In this document: piece after piece, positions 37,417-46,190 of the stretch
Layout: the number at the start of each line of letters is the position of its first letter
Position numbering within the stretch: the stretch's first letter is position 1
Assembly: GCA_945957385.1 (NCBI GenBank)
Contig: CAMFKP010000003.1
Span: 62,001-126,000, forward strand
Length of the DNA: 64,000 nucleotides
Direction: 5' to 3'
From: an uncultured Aeromonadaceae bacterium
GTDB taxonomy: Bacteria; Pseudomonadota; Gammaproteobacteria; Enterobacterales; Aeromonadaceae
Notes under the pieces: model-generated
Database searches by the model: none
What the model was told of the DNA's origin: nothing
What the model saw: only the letters and a program-made list of their open reading frames with translations
Position numbers and translations under genes: made by a program

Positions 37417-38079
37417 ATGCTGCGCATCCTGTGGCTGTCCCTGCTGTTGGCAGGCTGTTCGACCTATGAACTGCGGGCACCGGAACCGGGGGAAGACGAG
37501 TGGAAGCCCTCGGCGCCGGTGCCGATCCCGGCGTCGGCCTCCGCCGAGGATGGCAGCCTGTATCGCCGCGACTATATGTTCACCCTGTTCCAGGATCGCC
37601 GTGCCTACCGGGTCGGTGACATCCTGACGGTGATGCTGGAAGAGCGTACCCAGTCGAGCAAGAAGGCAGACACCACGCTGGGCAAGAGCAGCAGCATGAG
37701 CGTGCCGACACCGACCATCGGCGGCGTGGCGCGACCCAAGTGGTCCGCCGAGCTGTCTGCCAGCCGTGATTTTGATGGCTCCGCCACCGCCAGCCAGCAG
37801 AATGCGTTGACCGGGGCCATTACGGTGTCGGTCGCCGAAGTGATGCCCAATGGCGTGCTGCGCATCCGCGGTGAGAAGTGGATCCGCCTCAACCAGGGCG
37901 ACGAGTTCATCCGTCTCGGCGGCATGGTGCGGGTGGAGGATATCGATCAGTCCAACCGCCTGTCGTCGCAACGCATCGCCGATGCGCGGATCACCTACGC
38001 CGGGCGTGGCGCACTGGCTGACAGCAACCAGTCCGGCTGGCTGAGCCGTTTCTTCAGCTCGGCGCTGGCGCCGCTGTAA
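37417..38079 (+). CDS. flgH: Flagellar L-ring lipoprotein FlgH
   Basis: FlgH forms the outer-membrane L-ring. The 220-residue protein has a lipoprotein signal ending Leu-Leu-Ala-Gly-Cys (Cys14). Conserved Tyr-Arg-Val-Gly-Asp-Ile-Leu-Thr-Val-Met-Leu-Glu-Glu and the C-terminal Gly-Met-Val-Arg-x-Glu-Asp-Ile follow. The ATG at 37417 is preferred to the GTG at 37411 because AAGGAG is correctly spaced from it. Confidence 0.95.
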   Translation: MLRILWLSLLLAGCSTYELRAPEPGEDEWKPSAPVPIPASASAEDGSLYRRDYMFTLFQDRRAYRVGDILTVMLEERTQSSKKADTTLGKSSSMSVPTPTIGGVARPKWSAELSASRDFDGSATASQQNALTGAITVSVAEVMPNGVLRIRGEKWIRLNQGDEFIRLGGMVRVEDIDQSNRLSSQRIADARITYAGRGALADSNQSGWLSRFFSSALAPL

Positions 38080-38096
38080 CTTCCGGGGATGGGTAG

Positions 38097-39203
38097 ATGA
38101 AAAAGTTTTGTTGGCTGTGGCTGGCCCTGTTGGCCGTGACGGCGACGCCGGGTGAGGCGGCACAGCGCCGTGCCCTGCTCGATATCGCCGATGTACAAGG
38201 CTTGCGGGATAACCAGCTGGTTGGCTATGGCCTGGTCGTCGGCCTCTCCGGCACCGGGGATCGTAGCCAGGTGAAGTTTACCGGCCAGTCGATGGCCAAC
38301 ATGCTCAAGCAGTTTGGCGTCCAGTTACCGGACGATATCGATCCCAAGCTGAAGAACGTGGCGGCGGTGTCGGTCCAGGCGACGATCCCGGCGCTGGCCG
38401 GCAAGGGGCAGACGCTGGATGTCACCGTCACCTCGATCGGTGATGCCAAGAGCCTGCGCGGTGGCTCGCTGTTGCTGACGCCGCTGCGCGGTATCGATGG
38501 CGAGGTGTATGCCGTGGCCCAGGGCAACCTGGTGGTGGGTGGCGTCAAGGCCGAGGGCCAGTCCGGCTCCTCGGTGACCATCAATGTGCCGACCGCAGGT
38601 ATCATTCCCAATGGCGCGATTGTCGAACGCGAGATCGCCAGTGCCACCAGTAATCAGGATGAGGTGATCCTGAATATCAAGCAGCCGAATTTCCGGACCG
38701 CTCGCAATGTCGAGCGCGCCATCAACCGCCAGCTGGGAACCGTCGCCAAGGCGGTCAGCGCCGGGCGGGTGACGCTGCGGGCGCCGAAGGATCCCAGCCA
38801 GCGCATCGCCTTCATGGCGCTGCTGGAAGATATCGATGTCGATCTCGGCCGGGAACGGCCCAAGGTGGTGTTTAACAGCCGTACCGGCACCGTGGTGCTC
38901 GGACAGGATGTCAAAGTCCGCAAGGCGGCGGTCAGTCATGGCAACCTGACGGTGACCATCACGGAGTCAAAGTCGGTCAGTCAGCCTAACGCCTTTGCCG
39001 GCGGCCAGACCACGGTGACGCCGAACAGCAGCGTCAATGTGCAGCGGGAACGCAATAACATGTTTGTCTGGCCGGAAGGGACCTCGCTCGAGGTGATAGT
39101 GCGCGCCATCAATTCGCTCGGCGCGACCCCGGACGACATCATGGCGATTCTACAGGCGCTGAATGAGGCGGATGCCCTCGAAGGCGAACTGGTGGTGATT
39201 TAA
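38097..39203 (+). CDS. flgI: Flagellar P-ring protein FlgI
   Basis: FlgI forms the periplasmic P-ring around the rod. The 368-residue protein has a cleavable signal (Gly-Glu-Ala-Ala-Gln), then [15 protein letters not shown], the family hallmark. Its C-terminus is [15 protein letters not shown]. FlgA encoded at 32188-32931 should be its chaperone. Confidence 0.96.
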   Translation: MKKFCWLWLALLAVTATPGEAAQRRALLDIADVQGLRDNQLVGYGLVVGLSGTGDRSQVKFTGQSMANMLKQFGVQLPDDIDPKLKNVAAVSVQATIPALAGKGQTLDVTVTSIGDAKSLRGGSLLLTPLRGIDGEVYAVAQGNLVVGGVKAEGQSGSSVTINVPTAGIIPNGAIVEREIASATSNQDEVILNIKQPNFRTARNVERAINRQLGTVAKAVSAGRVTLRAPKDPSQRIAFMALLEDIDVDLGRERPKVVFNSRTGTVVLGQDVKVRKAAVSHGNLTVTITESKSVSQPNAFAGGQTTVTPNSSVNVQRERNNMFVWPEGTSLEVIVRAINSLGATPDDIMAILQALNEADALEGELVVI

Positions 39204-39212
39204 GGAGCCAAG

Positions 39213-39617
39213 ATGAGTCAGCGAATCGCGGGGGTCGGCGCCAACGAGCCGGCATTTTATGACGATTTCACCGGCCTGCAGGCGATCAAACGCCAGCCGG
39301 ATGGGCTGGAGGCGGCCGCCAGCCAGTTCGAAGTCCAGTTCCTGCAGACGGTGCTCAAGCACATGCGCGCCGCCAGCGATGCGCTGCAGGATGAGGAGAG
39401 TCTGTTCTCCAGCCAGCAGCAGGGATTCTATCGCGATCTGTATGACAGCCAGCTGGCGATGAGCATGGTGCACAAGGGCGGACTCGGCCTCAAGGAACAG
39501 ATCGTCGCGCAGATGGCGCCGACATTAAAGAATTCCGACAATTCGGTCGCTGTGCCTCAGCATGGGTCGGAATCATTCCGGCAGAGCCTGCACCAAGTGA
39601 AGAGGAAACCTGACTGA
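39213..39617 (+). CDS. flgJ: Rod-cap protein FlgJ, short form without muramidase domain
   Basis: FlgJ caps the growing rod. At 134 residues this is only the rod-scaffold half: Ala-Ala-Ser-Gln-Phe-Glu-Val-Gln-Phe-Leu-Gln and Leu-Tyr-Asp-Ser-Gln-Leu-Ala-Met are present. The C-terminal glucosaminidase domain of classic (about 310-residue) FlgJ is absent. There is no sign of frameshift, since flgK starts at the flgJ stop. A separate peptidoglycan lyase must open the wall; the transglycosylase at 51076-52110 is a candidate. Confidence 0.9.
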   Translation: MSQRIAGVGANEPAFYDDFTGLQAIKRQPDGLEAAASQFEVQFLQTVLKHMRAASDALQDEESLFSSQQQGFYRDLYDSQLAMSMVHKGGLGLKEQIVAQMAPTLKNSDNSVAVPQHGSESFRQSLHQVKRKPD

Positions 39618-40996
39618 TGTCCATGCTGAGCATCGGAACATCTGGTCTCAATGCTGCCCAGGTGGCACTGAATGTGGCCAGTAACAACATTGCCAACGTC
39701 AACACCCCTGGCTATAGCCGGCAGGAAGTGTTGCTCGGCAGTCGGTTTGCCTACGGTGGCCTGGATAACGGCATCGGCGTCGGTGTCACCGGGGTGCGGC
39801 GCATCGCCGACAACTATCTGAATACCCAGTTGTGGAGCAGTGGCTCGGCCACCGGCTTCTATCGCACCCAGTCCCAATACCTGAACACCACGGAAAAGAT
39901 GTTTGGCAGTGATGCACTGAGCATCACCAAGGGGCTGGATGGCCTGTTTGCGGCGTTCAGTGCCGCGCTGGAGAGCCCGGAGAGCCTGGCACCGCGCCAG
40001 CAGATCATCAGCTCGGCCCAGTCGCTGGCCAACCGTTTCAACCAGTTGTCGCTGAACCTCAGCAATCAGGAAAAACAGCTGAGCGACGAAATGACCTCGA
40101 CGATTGGCGAGGTCAACCGTTACAGCAGCCAGGTGGCGGCGCTGAACAAGCAGATTGGTGAACTGGCGGCCGGTGGTGGTAACACCAGCCAGCTGGAAGA
40201 TCAGCGCGATGAGGCGATCAAGGCGCTGTCTGGGCTGGTGGATGTGCAGGTCAACCGTCAGGCCGATGGCTCGGTAAACCTCAGCCTGTCGCAGGGGCAA
40301 CCGCTGGTGTTGGGGAACAGCGCCGGGACACTGACGCTGACCAACCAGAGCCTCGCGGTGCAGATGGGCACCCAGAAGTTCCCGGTCGAGCAGACGTTGC
40401 GCGGCAGCCTCGGCGGCTTGATCGACGTGCGTGATAACGTGCTGCAACCCTCACGCAGTGAACTCAATGACATGGCGTTGAAGCTGGCGCAGCAGATCAA
40501 TGAGCAACAGGGCAAAGGGGTGGATATCAATGATCCGCGCACGCTCGGCAAGCCGCTGTTCACCTTTGATGCCAGCGATCCGGCGGCGACGCTGAAGATC
40601 AGTGCCGATTTCAAGGCGCAGGATCTGGCGTTTGGCGCCGCCAAGCTCGATGCATCCGGCAATCCGATCCTCGATGCCGCGGGTCACCCGGTGCCGGAAG
40701 CGGGCATTGGTGATAACAGCAACCTGCAGGCGATCATCGATCTGAAGGAAAACCACTACGATGCCTACGGCACCCTGCTGGGTAAACTGGCGGTGCAGAG
40801 TGGCCAGGCCCAGGCCGAATACGCCTCGAGCCAGAAGCTGCAGACCGAGGTGCAGAACAAGGTCAACAGTGTCAGCGGCGTCAATCTGGATGAGGAGGGG
40901 GTCAACATCATGCAGTTTGCCCAGGCCTATCAGGCGAATGCCAAGGTGATCAGCACTGCCGATCAATTATTCACTACCGTGCTTGGCATGTTCTAG
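39617..40996 (+). CDS. flgK: Hook-filament junction protein FlgK
   Basis: FlgK (HAP1) is the first hook-filament junction protein. The 459-residue protein has the N-terminal Ser-Asn-Asn-Ile-Ala-Asn-Val-Asn-Thr-Pro-Gly-Tyr-Ser-Arg and C-terminal Ala-Gln-Ala-Tyr-Gln-Ala-Asn-Ala-Lys-Val-Ile, with coiled-coil segments flanking a short variable region. It is shorter than polar FlgK (about 550 or more). Overlaps flgJ by one base. Confidence 0.94.
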   Translation: MSMLSIGTSGLNAAQVALNVASNNIANVNTPGYSRQEVLLGSRFAYGGLDNGIGVGVTGVRRIADNYLNTQLWSSGSATGFYRTQSQYLNTTEKMFGSDALSITKGLDGLFAAFSAALESPESLAPRQQIISSAQSLANRFNQLSLNLSNQEKQLSDEMTSTIGEVNRYSSQVAALNKQIGELAAGGGNTSQLEDQRDEAIKALSGLVDVQVNRQADGSVNLSLSQGQPLVLGNSAGTLTLTNQSLAVQMGTQKFPVEQTLRGSLGGLIDVRDNVLQPSRSELNDMALKLAQQINEQQGKGVDINDPRTLGKPLFTFDASDPAATLKISADFKAQDLAFGAAKLDASGNPILDAAGHPVPEAGIGDNSNLQAIIDLKENHYDAYGTLLGKLAVQSGQAQAEYASSQKLQTEVQNKVNSVSGVNLDEEGVNIMQFAQAYQANAKVISTADQLFTTVLGMF

Positions 40997-41007
40997 GAGG
41001 CATGACG

Positions 41008-41904
41008 ATGCGTATCAGTACCGGTCAGATCCAGCAAACCATGCTTGGCAGCCTGCAGAATAACTACAGCGATTTCGGCCGTCTGCAGCAGCAGATGTCC
41101 AGCGCCAAGAAACTGCTCCAGCCGTCCGATGATCCCATCGGCGCGGTGAAGCTGATTGGCCTGCAAAAAGAGCAGGCCAGCCTCAAGCAGTTCAAAGACA
41201 ACATCGCCATGGTCAAGACCCAGCTGTCGCAGGGCGAAGTGCAGATGGAGAGCATGACCAACGTGCTGCTGCGCATGCAGGAGCTGACGCAGATGGCGGC
41301 GAACGGCAGCTATGGCGACGATGAGCGCGAGGCGATGGCCGTCGAGCTGCGCCAGCTGCAGGACAGCCTGGTGGATCTGGCCAATGCGCGCGACGAGAAC
41401 GGCTCCTACCTGTTTTCCGGCAGCGCGGTAAAAACCGCGCCCATCGCCAAGGATGCGACGGGCAAGTACCTCTATCAGGGCGACAGCTACCAGCGCGATG
41501 TGATGGTGGCACAAGGGGTGTCGATTGCGGCCAACGACAATGCCGCCGACCTGTTCTTCGCCAACGGTGATTTTTTCAACCAGATGGATGCCCTGCTGAA
41601 CGAGCTGGATAACCCGACTGGTCAGGGGGCCGATTTGGCGAGTGCCATGCTCGACCAGCTGTCGGCGACCCAGCAGAGCGTGACCCGGGTACAGAGTGGC
41701 GTCGGTGCCCGCATCAACACCCTGGATCAGCTGGATGAGGCCCATGACGAACAGAAGCTGTTCAGTCAGGAGGTCAGCAACCAGATTGAGGCGCTGGATT
41801 ACTCCGACGCCGCCACCCAGTTGAGCAATGTGCTGCTCTCGTTGCAGGTAACCCAGCAGGCCTATGGTAAAGTAAACAATCTGTCGCTGTTCAATTACCT
41901 CTAA
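41008..41904 (+). CDS. flgL: Hook-filament junction protein FlgL
   Basis: FlgL (HAP3) is the second junction protein, flagellin-like at both ends. The 298-residue protein shows Met-Arg-Ile-Ser-Thr-Gly-Gln, Leu-Gln-Gln-Gln-Met-Ser-Ser-Ala-Lys-Lys-Leu-Leu-Gln-Pro-Ser-Asp-Asp-Pro, and a helical C-terminus ending in Gln-Ala-Tyr-Gly-Lys-Val. ATG 41008 is preferred over 41002 because GGAGG would be too close to the earlier one. Confidence 0.94.
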   Translation: MRISTGQIQQTMLGSLQNNYSDFGRLQQQMSSAKKLLQPSDDPIGAVKLIGLQKEQASLKQFKDNIAMVKTQLSQGEVQMESMTNVLLRMQELTQMAANGSYGDDEREAMAVELRQLQDSLVDLANARDENGSYLFSGSAVKTAPIAKDATGKYLYQGDSYQRDVMVAQGVSIAANDNAADLFFANGDFFNQMDALLNELDNPTGQGADLASAMLDQLSATQQSVTRVQSGVGARINTLDQLDEAHDEQKLFSQEVSNQIEALDYSDAATQLSNVLLSLQVTQQAYGKVNNLSLFNYL

Positions 41905-41914
41905 GGCACCGGAC

Positions 41915-42919
41915 ATGCAAATCAACCGTACCCAATCAGGATGGGTAACCGAGTCTCTCACGCGCAGCAGTGACGCTATTCGCAGTGCAGAGCAGACCAG
42001 CACGGGGCGTACCAGCAAGGTACGCTCCAGTCGTTTGCCACACCTGGAAAGGTTGTCGAACTGGTCGTTGATTGGTGCCACGCAACAGAAAATTGCCGAT
42101 GCCCAGGGCAGTGAGCAGGCCTTGCTGCAGGTCTACCGCCAGCTCAAGCAGCTGGAGCGCCAGCTGTCGCAGAGCCAGCAGGCCGGCAGCCAGATCCGGG
42201 AACAGCTGGCCAAGCTGGATCAGGAGCTGGCTGGCGATGAGGGGCCGCTGAACAGCGATCTGACGCCCAAGTTGCTGGATGACCAGCCGTCACGTCGCCA
42301 GTACCGTCTGGACAAGGTCGATCTGCTGACTCCGAAAGCCAGTGCCGAGAAGGTGCGGCTGTTTTTCCCTTCCGCCGGCCAGGGGGTGAATGTGGAGATC
42401 GCCGCCAACAGCCGCGGTGAGCAGGTGGTCGATCAGCTGCAGCAGGCTCTGGCCGACACGCCGCTGCAGGTCAGCCGCAATGACCAGGGGCAGTTGCTGT
42501 TCAGTGTGCCGTCAAGCGATGCCCGCTGGCTGGACGAACCCGTGCTGTTCAGTGGCGAAGGGATCCGGGTGCCGGCCGGCAATCCGGTCTCCATCAAGCT
42601 CAGCGCCGAACAGGGCGAGCTGACCAAACTTGGCGATGGCCTGTCGCGCGGTGAGTCGCGCCAGGAGCAGCAACGGCTGCAAAAGTTGCTCGGCACGATC
42701 GAGAGTTCGATGCGGGAGCTGAAAAAGTACCGCCGTCAGATGTTGGCCCAGCTGGAGCGCGTCAAGGAGCGCACCACCCAGGTCAATGAGCAGGAGCTGC
42801 AACAACTGCAGCAGGAGCTGCAGCGCCAGCTGTCGGCCGGTGATTTTCAACAGGGATATTCGGCACTGGTGACCCAGGCCAATGTCTCGCGCCAGGATGT
42901 GGTCGCGCTGCTGAGTTAA
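41915..42919 (+). CDS. lafW: LafW-like hook-associated / flagellin-hook IN-motif protein
   Basis: A 334-residue protein placed, like Vibrio LafW, between flgL and the lateral flagellin. The N- and C-terminal parts are Gln/Leu-rich coiled coils (about 65-115 and 225-310). The middle (about 145-200) has the alternating pattern of a flagellin hook IN motif: Val-Arg-Leu-Phe-Phe, then Gly-Glu-Gln-Val-Val-Asp-Gln-Leu-Gln-Gln-Ala-Leu. There is no signal peptide. Its exact role is unknown; a hook-associated or filament-assembly job is inferred from position and domain. It ends the flgB operon, with a terminator-like hairpin 100 bases later. Confidence 0.65.
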   Translation: MQINRTQSGWVTESLTRSSDAIRSAEQTSTGRTSKVRSSRLPHLERLSNWSLIGATQQKIADAQGSEQALLQVYRQLKQLERQLSQSQQAGSQIREQLAKLDQELAGDEGPLNSDLTPKLLDDQPSRRQYRLDKVDLLTPKASAEKVRLFFPSAGQGVNVEIAANSRGEQVVDQLQQALADTPLQVSRNDQGQLLFSVPSSDARWLDEPVLFSGEGIRVPAGNPVSIKLSAEQGELTKLGDGLSRGESRQEQQRLQKLLGTIESSMRELKKYRRQMLAQLERVKERTTQVNEQELQQLQQELQRQLSAGDFQQGYSALVTQANVSRQDVVALLS

Positions 42920-43020
42920 CCGCGCCACGGCCAGCATCACGGCATGCCGTGGTGGTGCGACCGCCGCCGGGATCCCCGCCCGGCCTGCTTTCCCATCGTG
43001 CTTGCGGCATCGCCGTCACG

Positions 43021-43051
43021 TCCCGCCAGGGTCATGCCCTGCCGGGATTAT
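43021..43051 (+). terminator. Terminator-like hairpin after lafW
   Basis: TCCCGCCAGGG and CCCTGCCGGGA pair with one C-C mismatch and a TCATG loop, followed by TTATTAAAT. A 14-base perfect palindrome (CACGGCATGCCGTG) lies upstream near 42940. Together these probably separate the flgB-lafW operon from lafA. The rest of 42920-43177 shows no gene. Confidence 0.6.
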
Positions 43052-43177
43052 TAAATCTCACTTAATAATCCGTGCAATTTGGCAGTGCTTTTTTGTGGTA
43101 ATCGCCACGGCACGCTCGCCCGTCGCGGCATCTAGCGCGGCAGCGCGTAGCGCGGAAAAAAAATTTTGCATTGGCGT

Positions 43178-43204
43178 TTAATTTTCTCTGCACCCGGGTC
43201 GCTC
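43178..43204 (+). promoter_or_regulatory. LafS (sigma-28-like) promoter before lafA
   Basis: TTAATTTT, 11 bases, GGTCGCTC. The -10 core (GGTCGCT) and spacing are identical to motifs before flgM and lafX, and six of eight -35 bases agree with the flgM copy. The predicted start gives a leader of about 45 bases with AAGGAG before the lafA ATG. Confidence 0.6.
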
Positions 43205-43256
43205 TTACTTTCATGTCAGATGAGGCGATGACGCCACAACTTCAAGGAGCACTAAC

Positions 43257-44123
43257 ATGGGTCTGTCCATTCATACCAACTACTCTTCTCTGGTCACGCA
43301 AAGCCAGCTGAACTCCACCAACAAGATGCTGTCCACCGCGATGCAACGCCTGGGCACCGGCCTGCGCATCAACAGCGCGGCTGACGATGCAGCCGGTCTG
43401 CAAATCGCCACCCGTCTGCAAGCCCAATCCAGCGGCCAGAAGGTCGGTATGGACAACGCCCAGAACGCCGTTTCCATGATGCAGACCGCTGACGGTGCGA
43501 TGGACGAGATGACCAACATCGTGCAACGCATGAAGGATCTGTCTACCCAGGCCGCGAACGGTACCAACAGCTCCAGCGACATGACTGCGATGAACGCCGA
43601 GTTCAGCGAGCTGAAGTCTGAACTGAGCAACATCGTTGACAACACCACGTTCGGTGGCAAGAAGCTGCTGAAGGGCGGCGCGTTTGAAGGTGACGTGACC
43701 TTCCAGATCGGCGGCACCGCCAACGAGCAGCTGAAGCTGGAGGGCACCGGCTCCCTGGCTACCAGCCTGAAGAAGGTGACGGGCACTGGCGGCACAACCG
43801 GTATCGCGGATACCGATATCGCTGCCGGTATCGGTGACCAAGCCAAGGCACAAAAGGCCATGGGCAAGCTGGACACCCTGCTGGACGACATCACCACCAC
43901 CCGTTCCGGTTTCGGTGCCAACATCAACCGTCTGGAACACACGGTGAACAACCTGTCCAACATGAAGGAAAACACCGACGTGGCCAAGGGTCGCATCATG
44001 GATGCCGACTTTGCCGCGGAAAGCACCAGCATGACCAAGAACCAGATGCTGATGCAGGCCGGTATGTCCGTACTGTCCAACTCCAACCAGATGACCAGCC
44101 TGGTCACCTCTCTGCTGCGTTAA
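43257..44123 (+). CDS. lafA: Lateral flagellin LafA
   Basis: LafA is the lateral filament subunit. At 288 residues it is little more than the conserved D0/D1 domains: N-terminal [17 protein letters not shown], and C-terminal [17 protein letters not shown]. The outer variable domain is minimal. Codon use is narrow (CTG, ACC, AAC, GGT), as in highly expressed genes. It has its own sigma-28-like promoter, and a 16-bp hairpin follows. Only one copy is present. Confidence 0.96.
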   Translation: MGLSIHTNYSSLVTQSQLNSTNKMLSTAMQRLGTGLRINSAADDAAGLQIATRLQAQSSGQKVGMDNAQNAVSMMQTADGAMDEMTNIVQRMKDLSTQAANGTNSSSDMTAMNAEFSELKSELSNIVDNTTFGGKKLLKGGAFEGDVTFQIGGTANEQLKLEGTGSLATSLKKVTGTGGTTGIADTDIAAGIGDQAKAQKAMGKLDTLLDDITTTRSGFGANINRLEHTVNNLSNMKENTDVAKGRIMDADFAAESTSMTKNQMLMQAGMSVLSNSNQMTSLVTSLLR

Positions 44124-44135
44124 TTCGCCGTAGAC

Positions 44136-44199
44136 GCCGGGGTCATCTGACCCCGGCGGGAGTCGAGGAAAGCCGCCGCGGCTGCGGCGGCTTTCCTCG
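44136..44199 (+). terminator. Double hairpin after lafA
   Basis: A 10-bp stem GCCGGGGTCA/TGACCCCGGC (44136-44157) is followed by a perfect 16-bp stem (44164-44179 with 44184-44199, loop GGCT). There is no T-run after the second stem (CTTCTGAG). They could terminate most flagellin transcripts with factors, or protect the lafA mRNA 3' end while letting a fraction read into lafB. Confidence 0.7.
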
Positions 44200-44233
44200 C
44201 TTCTGAGCCCACCGTCACCGTGAGGAACACAGC

Positions 44234-45544
44234 ATGAGTAGTATCGATCCCGTCTCCATGGCCCAGATGCTGGTTGCCGCCGAGCGTGCGAACATGGATA
44301 GCCTGCTGAAGAGCCAGGCCACCAAGATCAAGAACCAGAGCAAGGGGCTGGACACGCTGAAGACCCAGCTTTCGACGTTCCAGACGCTGCTCAAGGATCT
44401 GAATAACACCAGTACGCTGCAGGCGCAAAAGAGCACACTGTCACAAGAGGGGTTTATGACGGTGAGCAGCAATGGCAAGGCGATCTCCGGCCAATACAGC
44501 CTGTTCGTGCGCCAGCTGGCCCAGTCCCATCAGCTCGGTGTCAAGTTCAGCTCGGAAACCGAGGCGTTGCCGAGCGATGGCACGCTGTCGCTGACGGTGG
44601 ATGGCAAGGAGATGAAGCTGGATTTTGCCTCGTTGCCGGCCAATGCCACGGTCAAGGATCTGGTCAGCCAGATCAATGGCGCCAGCAATAACCCCGGCGT
44701 CAAGGCCAGCCTGGTGCGCAGCAACGGCGAGGTCAATCTGGTGCTGACCAGCACCAGCAGCGGCACCGCCAAGGCGATCGGCATGAACTTTACTTCCGGC
44801 GGTTCGGCGGCTTCGGATGCCTTGGCTGGCAAGGTTACCAAACCGACTGAGATCACCAAGGCGCAGGACGCCATCGTCGAGATGGGCGGCTCCAACCCGC
44901 TGGTGATCACTTCGTCGAGCAACAAGCTGGAGAATGTGATCGATGGCCTGACCATCAACCTGACCAAGGCGCAAGCCGCGGGTGAGGCGCCGTTACAGCT
45001 GACGGTGGAGCAGGACAACACCGCGATGACCGAGGCGCTGAAGAAGTTTGTCACCGGCTATAACACCCTGGTCGACGAGCTGAACAAGCTGACCAAGAGC
45101 ACGACCGATGAGTCCGGCCTGCTGGCCAACGACAGCACGGTACGCAGCCTGATGAGTCAGCTGCGCAGCGGCATTCGCGATCTGCCCAATGGCATGACGC
45201 TCTCCAGCCTGGGGATCAAGACCGACCGCGAAGGGAAGTTGTCGCTGGACGAGACGGCCTTTACCAAGGCGTTGACGGCCGATCCGGAATTGCTGAGCAA
45301 GGCATTCGGCGGTGATGACGGCCTGGTGAAGCGGCTCAATACCATCACGGAGCCGTTTACCAAGCGTGGCGGCTCCATCAGCCAGCGCAAGGATAGCCTC
45401 GATGCCAGCCAGCGGCGTCTGGATGATCGTCTGGAAAGCCATGAACGTCGTATGCAAAATGCGTACAATCGCTATCTGGCACAATATACGCAGCTGAACA
45501 CGGTGATGACCCAGATGAGTCAAACCAGTTCACTGTTTGGATAA
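44234..45544 (+). CDS. lafB: Lateral filament cap protein LafB (FliD)
   Basis: LafB caps the filament and guides flagellin folding. The 436-residue protein has the FliD N-terminus (Ser-Ile-Asp-Pro-Val-Ser-Met-Ala-Gln-Met-Leu, then Gln-Ala-Thr-Lys-Ile-Lys) and a C-terminal coiled coil. The C-terminal Asp-Asp-Arg-Leu-Glu-Ser-His-Glu-Arg-Arg-Met and Tyr-Leu-Ala-Gln-Tyr-Thr-Gln-Leu are typical. No promoter was seen in the short gap after lafA, so it may depend on read-through. Confidence 0.93.
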   Translation: MSSIDPVSMAQMLVAAERANMDSLLKSQATKIKNQSKGLDTLKTQLSTFQTLLKDLNNTSTLQAQKSTLSQEGFMTVSSNGKAISGQYSLFVRQLAQSHQLGVKFSSETEALPSDGTLSLTVDGKEMKLDFASLPANATVKDLVSQINGASNNPGVKASLVRSNGEVNLVLTSTSSGTAKAIGMNFTSGGSAASDALAGKVTKPTEITKAQDAIVEMGGSNPLVITSSSNKLENVIDGLTINLTKAQAAGEAPLQLTVEQDNTAMTEALKKFVTGYNTLVDELNKLTKSTTDESGLLANDSTVRSLMSQLRSGIRDLPNGMTLSSLGIKTDREGKLSLDETAFTKALTADPELLSKAFGGDDGLVKRLNTITEPFTKRGGSISQRKDSLDASQRRLDDRLESHERRMQNAYNRYLAQYTQLNTVMTQMSQTSSLFG

Positions 45545-45555
45545 TGGGGTAGAGG

Positions 45556-45951
45556 ATGAATTCATTCGAACCGGGTTATGGCGCCTATCAGCAGACGGCC
45601 ACCGAGGCGCGCGCGGCGACAGCCAATCCATACCAGTTGGTCCTGATGTTGATGGATGGCTTGCTTGATGAGCTGGCCCGAGCCGAAGGCCACATCATGG
45701 CGCGGCAGTATGAGCGTAAGGGGCACTCCATCACCAAGTGCCTGCAGATCCTCGGTGGACTCGACAGTGCGCTGGACATGGAGCAGGGCGGTGATCTGGC
45801 CGCCAACTTGCGCCGTCTGTACGACTGGTGCGGCCAGCAGCTGTTTGCCGTCAGTGTGTCGCAGGATCTGGAAGCCTTGCAGCGGGTGCGCGACACGCTG
45901 AGCGAGCTAAGGATTGGCTGGCAGGCGATGGCCGATCACCGCGCCGCCTGA
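45556..45951 (+). CDS. lafC: Flagellin export chaperone LafC (FliS)
   Basis: FliS-type chaperones bind the flagellin C-terminus and keep it unfolded for export. The 131-residue helical protein has Ala-Thr-Ala-Asn-Pro-Tyr-Gln-Leu-Val-Leu-Met-Leu-Met-Asp-Gly-Leu near residue 20, a FliS hallmark, and Tyr-Asp-Trp-Cys-Gly near 95. It follows lafB by 11 bases and is closed by a strong terminator. Confidence 0.93.
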   Translation: MNSFEPGYGAYQQTATEARAATANPYQLVLMLMDGLLDELARAEGHIMARQYERKGHSITKCLQILGGLDSALDMEQGGDLAANLRRLYDWCGQQLFAVSVSQDLEALQRVRDTLSELRIGWQAMADHRAA

Positions 45952-45964
45952 CGTTGTCATCGTG

Positions 45965-45992
45965 ACGCCCCGCTTTGTCGGGGCGTTTTTTA
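45965..45992 (+). terminator. Rho-independent terminator after lafC
   Basis: ACGCCCCG/CGGGGCGT (8 bp, loop CTTTGT) followed by a six-T tract. It ends the lafA-lafB-lafC transcript just before the next promoter motif. Confidence 0.9.
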
Positions 45993-45994
45993 TT

Positions 45995-46021
45995 TCAAGT
46001 TCTGCTGCTGGCTGGTCGCTT
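45995..46021 (+). promoter_or_regulatory. LafS (sigma-28-like) promoter before lafX
   Basis: TCAAGTTC, 11 bases, GGTCGCTT, matching the flgM-proximal copy at 15 of 16 motif positions with identical spacing. It lies about 170 bases upstream of lafX, immediately after the lafC terminator. It would place lafS in its own regulon. Confidence 0.6.
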
Positions 46022-46139
46022 TGTTATGGCAGGACTGTAGCGGAAGGCTGGGTGATTGCTGACTGCCGCCAGAGGAAGAACGATTTCCGCATTGGCGTTA
46101 CTCTCTGGTTATTTTATTGATTTATAACAATTTATATTG

Positions 46140-46155
46140 TGGCCCAGCATTTGCT
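46140..46155 (+). promoter_or_regulatory. Sigma-54 promoter before lafX
   Basis: TGGCCCA, four bases, TTGCT matches the -24/-12 consensus except at two of the less critical -24 positions, with the exact ten-base GG-GC spacing. The predicted start near 46167 leads to the GTG at 46191. It is the best sigma-54 site in the window. Confidence 0.7.
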
Positions 46156-46190
46156 AGACCCAGTGGATATTGTCAGAAAGGGACAGAATT

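Noticed and set aside
43051-43120. Sigma-54 promoter before lafA (TGGCAGTG near 43080)
   Set aside because: The -24 half is good, but no GC dinucleotide lies ten bases downstream. The sigma-28-like motif at 43178 is a better candidate.
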